Source of the DNA: Owenia fusiformis
Lineage: Eukaryota; Annelida; Polychaeta; Sabellida; Oweniidae
DNA length: 64,000 nt
Assembly (NCBI GenBank): GCA_903813345.2
Contig: CAIIXF020000002.1
Span: 28,341,223 to 28,405,222, forward strand
Direction: 5' to 3'
In this document: positions 38,501-48,234 of the stretch, piece after piece
Layout of the letters: each line of letters starts with the position of its first letter
Numbering within the stretch: the stretch's first letter is position 1
Program-made: the position numbers and the translations under genes
The notes under the pieces: model-generated
Told to the model about the DNA's origin: nothing
Seen by the model: the letters and a program-made list of their open reading frames with translations, nothing else
Database searches by the model: none

Positions 38501-40958
38501 TGGAAAGTGATCAGAAATGTCCTCCATGATGATACCACATCCATCAATATTAGGGACATTAGTAAAAATATTATCTATATAAGAGTTGCAGTCTTGTCAG
38601 TAATTCTTGTCGGCCTATATATTAGTGGGAAATGACTGAATGATAAAACTGGTTCAGAAAATCTTGTGTGGGTTCATGAGATTCAACCTTAAGTAAATCA
38701 ATGTTGAAGTCACCCGTGATGTAAGATAATTTACCCTCATCTGCTATTTTATTCATATAATCACGTAAGTCACTATTAAATTGTAACACATCAACACCAG
38801 GTGGCTTATATATGACTGTCACAGTAGTAATGATATTTTTTGAGTTTTGACTGATTAATTCTAATCAATAGCTACTGATTCACACTCTAGATTATCAACC
38901 CTAAGGTCATTGCGTGTAATATACTGCAAGGAGTTGTGAACATTTATACAGACACCACCCCCTCTTTTATCTATTCTAGAATTAAATTCTGATGAGTAGT
39001 TAGGTAAGTTAAACTGGTTTTGATTTGATGCATTAAGCCAAGTCTCAGATAGAGCAATTATAGAAAATTTTACCCCAGTAGTAGCTAATAAGTTATCCAG
39101 TTTCCACTGATTAGCTAAGATACTTCTGGAGTTGAGATTAAGAATTGAAAGCTCTGTATTTAAAGATGACCCTATTTTGTTCTTAAGTCCATGTGTTTCA
39201 TGATAATTACATTTGCCAATAAAGGTTTCTGTGAATTCAGAGAACCTTGAGTCATCAGATTCCTCAGCAGGAAGAAGATGTATAGGATTAAAAGGTTTAT
39301 CGGAAAAAATGGAAAGAGATGATCCATATGGAGCAGCATCTATAAAGTCATCTTCAAATAAAGAGGCAAGTGGCAATTGAAGCCATGTACCAATCATGTT
39401 ATTCTCAGGCATTATGATCATAAAATAAAAATTATATTTCAATCTTATGCTATATATTTTTGATTTTAATATCCATCGATCTGCTCAAGCAATATATGAG
39501 TGGGAAAATCTTACAAACCACTTTTAAGCTTAAGAAAATGCGTTTATGTTTGCTTTTGAAGTCAATTTGTTTTACTCAATTCACGAAATAAAGATTGTAT
39601 ATCAAACTCATGCTGTATATCCTAAAGGAGTGGTATCGATATGGAGAACTGAATTCAACAATGTTTTTCTCTTAAACCAATCATTAAAAGCATTCTCTAA
39701 AAAACACGGTATTTTATGTAATGTTGACTGATTGACAACAATTTAATGCGAAAATTATTTAGAAATATTTTATATAACTGTTTTTGTTAACATTTTTGTT
39801 TTTTTAGTGCAATTGTTTTTGCTCCTTTCTACCAATTCTTGAGAATGAAATACTAACAAGATACTTTTTTTAAATCAACCAAAATCTCCTTTGTATAATT
39901 ACAATATTGAGAGACCTAAACATGTTGTGTTTCTGTCGTTTTGTTCCAATGAGGTTCGGAAAGATGTTTCATTTCACTCTGGAAACATGATATCAAGAAC
40001 AAAACAAGTGTTTGATGTGTTTTCTAAAACAATATAGGTGAAATTATATATATATATTTCCAATTGTATTGTTACCATGCAAAAGATGACTATTAAATTG
40101 ACAATGTGTAAAATTTTCAGAATTTTTTGATGACTGGTTTAAGAGAAACGTGTGTTCAAAAAGTTCGCCATATCGATACCCATCTTTTCAATATCAATTC
40201 AGTAATCTGCGACAGTAATATATGTGTGTGAAAATGTCGCAAACGACTTTTTAAGATAAAGAAAATACGTACCTTAAGTACGTTTTTAAATTTTGGATCT
40301 TTATGAAGTGTGATTTACCTAGAACGTCATCAGTAGGTATGGAATACATTTAATGTGTATCTCTCTCGGTCCCTGCGGTCCCAAGGGAGATATGAATATA
40401 CCTTGTATCCAAAATCCCCCATTACATAACCCTTATATATTTTATATTATGTTATCTTTTAATGATTTAGCTGGAACAACAACTCCATTGGTATTGCATT
40501 TATTGGTGATTTCCGCAGGAGACTACCGGATAATATAGCCCTACAAGCCCTTGAAGAAATTCTTTATTATGGAGTCAACAATGAATATCTCATGCCAAAT
40601 TACACGATGTACGGCCATTGTCAGGTTAAACCTACAATGAGTCCTGGAAGGAAGCTCTACAATGAACTAATGTCCGGTAATTGGCCACATTGGGTAAGCT
40701 TACAGCAAACACATGTTATGGCTTCTCAAGTTTTGTGCTCCGATCCACTCTTCCTGGCCAGAGTCATTGACTGTTTCCAACAATCATGATCATTGTGTTA
40801 CTTGATGAGTATTACTCCTTTTTTACTTCATCTGCTATCTTAATTTGTAGCGATACCGCAACGTCTCCTCAGACGAAAAGCTGAATGGCCCCAGAAAAGA
40901 TTACTGCTTCGACAAGAAACCGGTAAAAACAAAAGCAGCTACTGGATGCTGGGATTAG
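26517..40958 (+). CDS. receptor C: Death - HEPN - TM - PGRP membrane protein
   Basis: Seven exons join in frame to 610 residues: 26517-26556, 33517-33948, 34287-35030, 35358-35549, 35675-35768, 40471-40693, 40851-40958. Phases match receptor A throughout. The order is: Death domain ([21 protein letters not shown]); DZIP3-type HEPN with intact RX4H (R278, H283); TM about 362-385; PGRP ectodomain with [13 protein letters not shown], the Cys pair, GYNFMIGS and TMSPGRKLY. The PGRP specificity pair is N493-F494, unlike A (E-V) and B (G-V). Zinc-ligand positions are I and S, so it should be non-catalytic. Intron 1 (7 kb) contains LINE and mariner debris; intron 5 (4.7 kb) contains a LINE on the opposite strand. 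Coding exons are undamaged despite this load. Exon 1 is inferred from phase, an ATG and similarity to A exon 1. If it is wrong, an in-frame ATG at 33573 could start a slightly shorter protein. Confidence 0.83.
28945..30110 (+). mobile_element. LINE (non-LTR retrotransposon) 3' fragment in intron 1 of receptor C
   Basis: A frame near 28955 reads [16 protein letters not shown], typical of the region after the reverse transcriptase palm. The open frame 29098-29511 and its continuation to about 29800 cover the C-terminal region, ending with a CLCG...HLIFNCP zinc-knuckle-like motif. A stop at 29509-29511 and a frame change show it is dead. The EN and RT catalytic parts are absent (5' truncated). 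An AATAAA-like tail follows near 30100. Confidence 0.75.
30996..31947 (+). mobile_element. mariner-like transposon relic with long inverted ends
   Basis: The ends CAGGGTGACCCAAAAAAATG and its inverse are flanked by TA (30994-30995 and 31948-31949). The inverted arms extend inwards for about 190 bp (30996-31185 against 31760-31947). Between them, frames broken by stops still read [19 protein letters not shown] (about 31491-31546) and then [19 protein letters not shown] (about 31578-31640). This is the C-terminal catalytic region of a mariner/IS630-superfamily transposase. It lies in intron 1 of receptor C and is inactive. Confidence 0.85.
32810..33215. repeat. foldback repeat upstream of receptor C exon 2
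   Basis: The arms pair imperfectly: TCATTCTCACCAAG (32826-32839) with CTTGGTGAAAATGA (33156-33169), and GTATCCAAATAGTTTACCCT with AGGGTAAAACATTTGGATAT. The inner arms GCAACCAGGACG and CGTCCTGGTTGC pair around 32931 and 33016. There is no coding frame. Confidence 0.65.
35070..35213. repeat. 144-bp hairpin element in intron 3 of receptor C
   Basis: Near-perfect inverted arms run inwards from ATGCCTGGGTCACATTTGCT and its counterpart GGCATAGGCAT. They include the GC-rich word CGATTCATCGGCCGGCGC and the arms TATCCTGTTCA and TGAACAGGATA around a short loop. The GC content is far above the neighbouring intron. Confidence 0.8.
35965..39480 (-). mobile_element. LINE (non-LTR retrotransposon) in intron 5 of receptor C, opposite strand
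   Basis: The insert carries endonuclease and reverse transcriptase coding remnants on the minus strand. It ends (at the low-coordinate side) in a short AATTC/GAATT tandem tail at about 35967-35993, a common 3' terminus for LINEs. It makes up most of the 4.7-kb intron that separates PGRP exons 5 and 6 of receptor C. The 5' limit near 39480 is approximate. Confidence 0.8.
36341..39442 (-). pseudogene. LINE ORF2 remnant (endonuclease + reverse transcriptase), frameshifted
   Basis: Reading from 39442 downwards: an endonuclease N-terminal region ([22 protein letters not shown]; 39442-38861); an endonuclease C-terminal block with GDFNIDLL (38822-38622); a linker (38559-37912); RT start with TPVFKKG and a [18 protein letters not shown] block (37738-37511); RT core with [26 protein letters not shown] and the catalytic FADDTNLL (37492-36983); and a C-terminal block (36589-36341). 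The catalytic FADD survives, but stops and frame changes break the ORF into at least six pieces, so it is inactive. Confidence 0.85.
39624..40187. mobile_element. MITE, family 1 copy a, before receptor C exon 6
   Basis: The left end AAAGGAGTGGTATCGATATG and the right end CATATCGATACCCATCTTTT are inverted. The interior shares blocks with copy b (for example TTGTTTTTGCTCCTTTCTACC). It lies about 280 bp upstream of exon 6. Confidence 0.65.
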
Positions 40959-41205
40959 GAAAAAACAACGAGTTGCAGCTGTATATATGAAACCAAAAAG
41001 ATTAATAACTTTAGAATCCTTCCTTAACCAAAGACATTCTATTTTTTTTATTGGAGAAGCTTAATCCCGAAACAATGCATTTGCTGAATATTAGAAAGCA
41101 ACATATTCTACTTACTGTTAAAACTTTTGAATTGGTCATCTAAAAAATTGAATTTAATTAGGATTATTTTAAATAAGACTTTATAAGGAAATGCTGTAAA
41201 AACTC

Positions 41206-41460
41206 AAAAGGAGTGGTATCAATATGGAGAACTTTTTAAACACACGTTTCTGAATTGGTAGAAAGGAGCAAAAACAATTGCAAAAAACAAAAAATGTTAA
41301 CAAAAACAGTTATATAAAATATTTCTAAATAATTTTCGCATTAAATTGTCGTCAATCAGTCAACATTACATAAAATACCGTGTTTTTACAGAATGTTTCA
41401 ATGATTGGTTTAAGAGAAAATATTGTTGAATTCAGTTCTCCATATCGATACCACTCCTTT
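41206..41460. mobile_element. MITE, family 1 copy b, after receptor C exon 7
   Basis: The ends AAAGGAGTGGTATCAATATG and CATATCGATACCACTCCTTT are inverted repeats. Most of the interior is an inverted copy of 39630-39845. It is a shorter, better-preserved member of the same family. Confidence 0.75.
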
Positions 41461-41519
41461 ATGTCCTGCAAAATGAATTGTTAAGAGTTATCACTTAATC
41501 TTTGGGAACATTTTAAGAA

Positions 41520-41990
41520 ATTGGAAATATTGAATATGATATTTGACATTAATATTAAACTACAAACCGCTAGCTTTGTTAAAAATTCAGCTTCTGAATC
41601 ATCAGAATTTCCTTTTCAAAAATTCACACATTTATTCGTTCAAGCAACAGCAATTCATAATCATGGCACAAGAATCATTACGAATTTACTTGTAAAATAT
41701 TCAGAACAAAAATTGAAAGAAAATCAATTGATACAAGTGGCCATTTACTTTACAACAATGTTTCACTTGATCTTAAAAAAGTCCAATCATATCAAATCAT
41801 TTGAACGAAAGTTAAAATTTAATTTGCTGAGTCATTATTACAATGTAGATTTGTTTCTTCTCATTACTTGTATTTTATCATAATTTATTTTTATGCTTTG
41901 TCATGTTTTGTATATTTTTTATATTTTTTTCATGTCATTATGAACTCTTATATATCTGAAACAGTTGAAAAAAAGTGAATCGAATTGAAA
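41520..41990 (+). mobile_element. LINE 3'-end fragment (decayed)
   Basis: The frame 41521-41883 ends in a region (HNHGTR, SFERKLKFNLLSHY) resembling the C-terminus of non-LTR reverse transcriptase ORFs, which typically carry an H-x-TR block and an SF-K-LK block. It ends near an AATTG-rich tail at about 41978-41996. No catalytic motif remains. Confidence 0.45.
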
Positions 41991-43288
41991 TTGAATTGAT
42001 GTAATATGGAATACATGTAATTTAAATCTTAATCTTTGAAAACAAATGTATATATTTTAAAAACTAGATAATTCTGAGATGATTCATATAAATGATCTAA
42101 TGGGACCTCACTCGTGTGTTAAACAAACTCCATGACGAAATCAATTGGATGTCAGTATAAAGTCAAATCAGACATCAATACCTACTTACTTTTCTAACAC
42201 TATCAACTCACGAGAGATCAAAACACAAAAGTTTCAACACAACAATAACTAAAAATCATGATGTAACTTCCCATCTGACTAAAGCAATTCAAGAGACATT
42301 ATGTAGGTCAAAACAAAAAGGATGCACGATGGCTAATGAGTCATACGTCTGGAACATGTGATTTATGTATCAAAGTTAATGAATGGCTTAATAATATGTA
42401 GTATATTATATTTGTTACCCATCGTATTATTTCTATTATCTAGATCTGTATTGTACAACATATTTTCAGTGCAAATAAAGATAGATATAAATATAAAAAA
42501 GACAAGAACTCTTCTTACATATCAAGTCAAGCCTTCTAGCCTTCATTAGCCTTGACCAGACAAAATCATTTAAGGTACGAAAGCTGTGCTATTGGTGACT
42601 AGTGCTTGGTAATTTGGTTCATTTAATATAAAAACAGTTTTTCATTTTAAGTTCAACCTAATTTTGGCATATTTTTCGAGCCATTTTGAAAATCTTGCCT
42701 CGTTTTGGAAAATGTAGAATCAATCACCTTAAAAGTTTAACAGCCGGGAATTAATTTTCAAAATGACTTCATTTCTCCGCCTCTTGTGCGCCTGTCATTT
42801 TCACCCCATGTAGACTGATCGCTTAAAACTGCATTCGTATGATGCGAGAACCGACATTCAACGGGAACATTTTATCATCCATGCAGCAAATTATTTTTTC
42901 ACTGCTTGATAAATAGTTATGCCAATGTAATAATTTTGGTGATTGAAATTACGATGTAAAGATAAAGCCGCAACGAAATATTTGAAGATTTCTTTGAAAA
43001 CCGGTAGCATGAGCATTGGTCTCTTATATATCATACGATTAATATTTGAATCACAACCGAACACATAATAGGTAAATTATTTTTCAACCGCAATATGGTG
43101 TCGTCTAAAAATCCAACAGAGGAGTCACAATTTTAAAGCAATTTTTTGTAATTTTAGTTTTTTTGTTAATGTGTGTTTCTCAAGAAACCTTGTTTGAAAA
43201 TATCGCAAACAAAAAGAGAAAAATGAATTGAGTCCATTTTGTAAAACATTAAAGGATGTTACCATGTAGAGGGTGTTTTTTTGTTTGC
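41991..43288. other. gene-free stretch between receptor C and pseudogene D
   Basis: I see no coding exon. In particular, no Death domain exon precedes the HEPN remnant of copy D, although one would be expected from the A and C layout. Confidence 0.5.
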
Positions 43289-44302
43289 TGATGTTCTGGG
43301 TTTTATTACGGGCGATTGTTCTGTTTATTGTTAAAAGAAAGCACCGAGCAGATCCGAAACTATTTACTGAATAACTTACCTTCTTGACAACACATTCGAT
43401 GTGTTACACAGCTAACATTATAAAATGCAATTTCGCTTGCTTAGAAAAAAGAAGTACTGACACAAAATCAGTTTAACAGTCTATACCCCTGTACCCGCCA
43501 TCTTGTACTGCGGACCCCTATGTCTTTGACCCAAGTATCCACAAGAGGACAAGCTCAAGTCAGAGCATGACGCCATCAGATTGCGCCATTTACGTCATCG
43601 GCTTATACACAAATCAAAAAGAGACCTAAGGCAAGACGAATTTGACCAACTATTCAATGAACGATCTCAGTTTTATTGAGAATGTCCGGGATCCATGTGT
43701 AATATCAATATCTGATGTTCCCGACCTGAAGCATGCAGTGGCTGATATAAGGAGGGGGGGGTGCAAAAATTGTAGGGCCTCAAAAAAATGGCCCCTTTTG
43801 GCATAATTTGGCTTTTTTACGCCAAACTTTCTTAAAATGGGCCTTCAGTGTTCAAAACCTTTGAACTCAAAATTTGCCCATCCCCCATGTTAGCTCCTTG
43901 ATCCGCCATTGGCATGAGTATTCAAAAGCAGTGCAAAACTAAAGAAGTCAATCCAATCATTAATAATATCTCATTTTTGATTGGCCTGACATTGGCTACA
44001 CTTTCATGATCGGCAATAATTGTGTCGTCTACGACGGAGTGGAATGGGGTGTTAGGGTATCGCATTCTCTGGGGTAAGATAAGTTGCATTTTATTAATGA
44101 ACTAATTATACACAATCGCGATTTTTGTATGTTTTTTGGTCGAAAAGTGAGCATTTTTATTTTGCTGTCTCCTTTTAATGACCTACTGTACATGTAGCTG
44201 GAACAACAACACGATTGGACTTCAAGGAAACTTCAAGGAAACAGAAGAGATTTCTGCTTCGACAAGAAACCTCCACTCAATTGGTGTCAAACTAGCATGA
44301 GC
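43289..44302 (+). pseudogene. receptor D: degraded HEPN - PGRP paralog
   Basis: The sequence from 43289 aligns with exon 3 of A and C (FYYGRLFCLLL-like start, NQFN-LYP, then [12 protein letters not shown] near 43597-43632) but has frameshifts and deletions. Sequence for the TM and the first PGRP exon is missing. A PGRP exon homologous to exon 5 survives at about 43985-44072 (DIGYTFMIGN, specificity pair G-V) with a GTAAGA donor. The next exon starts at 44199 (WNNNTIGL) but jumps directly into the final-exon sequence (DFCFDKKPP), so a deletion has fused exons 6 and 7. About 175 bp of repeat (43736-43910) interrupts the HEPN exon. It cannot encode a receptor. Confidence 0.85.
43736..43910. repeat. 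repeat insert inside pseudogene D
   Basis: A block containing a G-run and GCAAAAATTGTAGGGCCT splits HEPN-exon sequence that is contiguous in receptors A and C (CTGAAGCA against AGTATTCAAAAGCAGT). TGGC-like ends suggest a small insertion; exact ends are uncertain. Confidence 0.5.
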
Positions 44303-44950
44303 GAAAACAATGTACATGTCCTACACCGGTTTGGTATGCAATCAAAAAGTTGTATCCCAAAAAGAAGTCTCTCTGAGATTTTTTATTTGAAAACGTTAAA
44401 CCTTCTAACGTATGTACACAAAGTGTAAGTAAAAACGAGTGTCGGGAAATACAAATAGTACTTGCGACACTTTGTACAATTCCAATACCAATTTCTAATT
44501 CCCCTACTGTACTGCTTGTATTGATGTAACATTCTTCAAAGTATACCTGGTGATTCGTACTATTTATTTATACGCCCACATACTCAGGGTATCATGTATT
44601 AGACTTTTTAAGATGTACAGTTTTATCATCATATCACTACTATGTTGTATTGGCTTTATAGATATTAATTGTCAAATGAATAAAATTTATATATACTAAA
44701 GTTAATTTATGATATTTAGTTCACATGGACCAGATGAATACGATTAACAAAATCAACAAAACGTTTTCTTATCGACCTTGAAATTCGCATGTTAATTGCA
44801 ATACACATGAATATGATACGATAGGGTTACTAGAGAAGTCTATATGGCATAGTCCACTTGTGCTGGTGAACTTGACTGTTTTTTATAACGAGCAATTATC
44901 CTGATAAAAGTGTATAATCTGAAACAAGAGTGTTTCAAATTAACTCGTCT

Positions 44951-45643
44951 GGGACCCGTTGTTGTACCGTTCTTACTAACGAGCGTTCGTAAATGCATTT
45001 TCGTAAGATTTCGTAAGCTACGAACGATTCGTAAATTTACGAAAATAGTGACGTCATGCCTGTTTTCGTTCGTAGATTTAATACCACCTATGACCCTTTC
45101 GTAACTTTGCGAACGGCCTCTTATTTATTCATTTATATTGTGATTTGTGACGTTTTGTCATTCTAAATCAGAAAACACTCTTAAAAATGAATTACTTGAG
45201 TATTTCCCAAGTATTTCCCAAGTATAAAAATTACTTAAAGTTAAATACTTAGTTTTACTTCATTTTACTTAGGTTTAACTTATATTGTCATTTTGAGTTT
45301 TCTAATTGCTTAATTATGTAAATGAGGAGTATTTCAATTACTACAGTAAGTATTTCAATTTCTCTCCTTGCATTAGTAAATTCACCATAAATCAATTACT
45401 TAAAAATTACTTAAAAATTATTCAGTAGTACTTTTCATGGAATCTTTATTTTTATAAAGTCCTTATTGTATGACTTTGGTTTTATTATTTTGATCAACCC
45501 TGTTTGTTGTACTACCTGTCCTGGCAACTGTGGAATATGACGTCAACCTATTCGTAAATCTTACTCTAAACAATTGGAAAGTTACGAATAACTTACGAAA
45601 CTTGCGATCGTTCGTTACTACGAACGGTACAAAAACGGGGCCC
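44951..45643. mobile_element. foldback MITE 1 of an abutting pair
   Basis: The left end GGGACCCGTTGTTGTACCGT and the right end ACGGTACAAAAACGGGGCCC are inverted. The interior is full of TTCGTAA/TTACGAA words in both orientations. There is no transposase. Confidence 0.75.
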
Positions 45644-45644
45644 T

Positions 45645-46481
45645 GGGGTCTATTTCTCCAAACTCCGTAAAACTACGGATCCGTAAGTCTATTGTTCTTT
45701 CTCAAACTTACGGAGGGATTGCATTTCTCACCAAGATTCAGTGATTTCACTAATTAAGGAAGCCTACGTTTAATTACTTTTACTTGTTTTTCTTCGTATT
45801 TTACCCTATATGAACGTTTCACATACTGAGAAATTAAGTGTTACGCATAGAACGTCGCAAAATGGACGACAGAATATGTTCACTGCAGACAAATGATCTA
45901 GAAACCCCAACGCAAAGAAGAGGTTTCAGCTAACTCAGTGCTAGATGTTGCAACTCCATTTTGATTTTTTATGAAAATATTGTTTTTAAATAAAATGTCT
46001 TTACATTGCTATTGAGTAAATACATGGTAAGTTTAACATCCTGCTGAGAGACCAAACTTTTGGGGCAATCGAAGTGAAAAAAAATTAAAAACAAAACCTT
46101 CATTTATTGTATTCTATTTAGAAGATGTAATTCAAATGTTGAAATAATATAACACAAACAATTAAATACCTGCTGATAAAACATTTAAGATTCACATTAA
46201 CTGTTTGAAGTTGAAATAATTGTGGTATCAATCTTGGAACTTCTTTTAATATAATTTAGGAATTTTATTTGGAATCATTACAATAATGTGAATATTTTGG
46301 GCCTTTTACAATGCACAATGACGTCATATGTCCGTAACTTTGCGGACTAAGATACGATTACGATACGGAGTTTGGAGAAATGCAATTTGAAACTCCGCAT
46401 CTTTCTCGTAACTTTTTAAATTTTACGGAAATCGTAACTCTACGGGTCCGTAACTTTACGGAGTTTGGAGAAATAGACCCC
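45645..46481. mobile_element. foldback MITE 2 of an abutting pair
   Basis: The left end GGGGTCTATTTCTCCAAACT and the right end AGTTTGGAGAAATAGACCCC are perfect inverted repeats. Internal CCGTAA/TTACGG words extend the pairing. It starts one base after the first MITE ends. Confidence 0.85.
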
Positions 46482-48234
46482 TGGTCTATGAAATGCAAAT
46501 CCTGCCAAAAGTCTTCGGCGTTCTATAACTATGCTAATCTTAACGAAGAGTATTAATACGATAAACAACGTTTACGTTGAATAAAATAGTGGTAAATGGT
46601 TGTATGGGTTTTAGTTTCTTACTTTACGTAAAGTTAATATGAACTTTACGGAAAGAATTATGGTTGTTTCCTTTAAGTTTCGTACTTTACTATAGAAAAC
46701 TTCTTAAAGAAGGAGATTGTCTCTTTTTCTGTTTGTTGTCTCTAATCGTTCTTTCCTTATTGTAAAAAAACTGATAAACCTAGCGTTCTTTCCTTATAGT
46801 AAAATAAACTTTACGTAGAGACTTATCGTAGTTTCCTATACTAAAGTTTACGTAAAGATTTAATGATGTACTTGAAATATAGATGGCATTTAAACATTGT
46901 TGAGTCGGCTCGAATAAATGTTACAAAAAGTGTAAACGGTGTAAAAGTGTAAACGGTGTGTTTGACATATAAAGATGGCACTGGATTTAAATTCTCGGAA
47001 ATTATGAATTAAACTTTACGTAGACACTGTGCAAAAAGCCAAATATAGTAGCGTATAAGTGGCAAACTATTTGTGAATATAGTTCAGTATGTCCTCACTA
47101 TATTGTATTCGGTATGGGAAACCAAGGACGTCAACCAAGGTTGACGTCCTTGGGGAAACAAACTATTCTTGCCTCAGAAGCGGAACATTTAGTACTGGTG
47201 GTATATACTCTACGATACTAAATATCGTTTGAACTATTCTCCGATTATTCCTAAGAGCCAGGAATAGTAGGATATAAGTACATAGAAAAGATGAGTATAG
47301 GATGTATTACGTAATCCAAAAACAAACTATACGCCTCTTATACGCGAGGCTATATATTCTTTGATGTGCGTTAATTTGCTTGGAGTTAATCCTATTTTAT
47401 TTTTCATTTAAGCGCTAATGTAAACAAATAAAATCTTGCATTTCATTCAAGAAATCTAAATCAAACTTAATGTCTGAGATCTCATTTAAAATTTTATGAT
47501 GTTGAAGTATATGATTTTAAATGAACTTTAAATGCATTTTAAAGTCAATACAAAAAGTGGAATGAAAAATTTGGGTATATTTCAAAGATAAATCGGTAAA
47601 TTATTTATTCTCCGTTTTGAGTAAAATAAGCGCGTATTAATACCAAAAATCAGCAGCAATTTCGGTATAGTTAAAACTAAAATGAGGTAAAGCGTATCGT
47701 GATATCTTTGTTCTTTTTCAGTTTTAAATTGAGACAATCCTGACTTTCCTATGACAAATTAGACCCCTAGTCAGGGAGGGGGTTCGGAGGTTTAGAGTGA
47801 AGCAATCTGGAGGAAAATTAATTGTTGTATAATTATGTGGCAGAAGTTGATGATGATGATGCACTTTTAAATTTTAAAAAGAAAACAATATTCAAATGTA
47901 TGGAATACAATAAGGAATCGGTATAAAATCCCCGGGATTAAATATTATTAAGAATAAGGGATTGCGCAGAACGAAAACTTATTTTTGTTTGCAAATCATT
48001 AGGTTACATATACAATCTATAAATTATATAATAGTACGGATCAACCTTATCAACAAGTGTCACAAAACGATACAGAACAAAACACAAAGTTTAAGTATAA
48101 AATATATTTATATATTTCAATATATTTGTCAATTACATAGCATACAGTAATTACAGAGTACATTATATTTTACAAGTTCATGAATAAAATGGTTAAAAAG
48201 GTTAAACTTGGCTAATGATTATGTTTCAATTTGA
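46482..48234. other. non-coding stretch with small palindromes
   Basis: No gene is seen. Words such as ACTTTACGTAAAGT (46620-46633) and related TTTACGTAAAG copies at 46780-46860 look like MITE debris. A perfect 32-bp palindrome is listed separately. Confidence 0.5.
47122..47153. repeat. perfect 32-bp palindrome
   Basis: The arm CCAAGGACGTCAACC (47122-47136), spacer AA, and arm GGTTGACGTCCTTGG (47139-47153) pair without mismatch, and each half holds a GACGTC core. Neither flank extends the pairing. Confidence 0.9.

Noticed and set aside
43289-44302. Copy D as a working short receptor
   Set aside because: Frameshifts in HEPN, missing TM and first PGRP exon, and a deletion fusing exons 6 and 7 rule out a receptor product.
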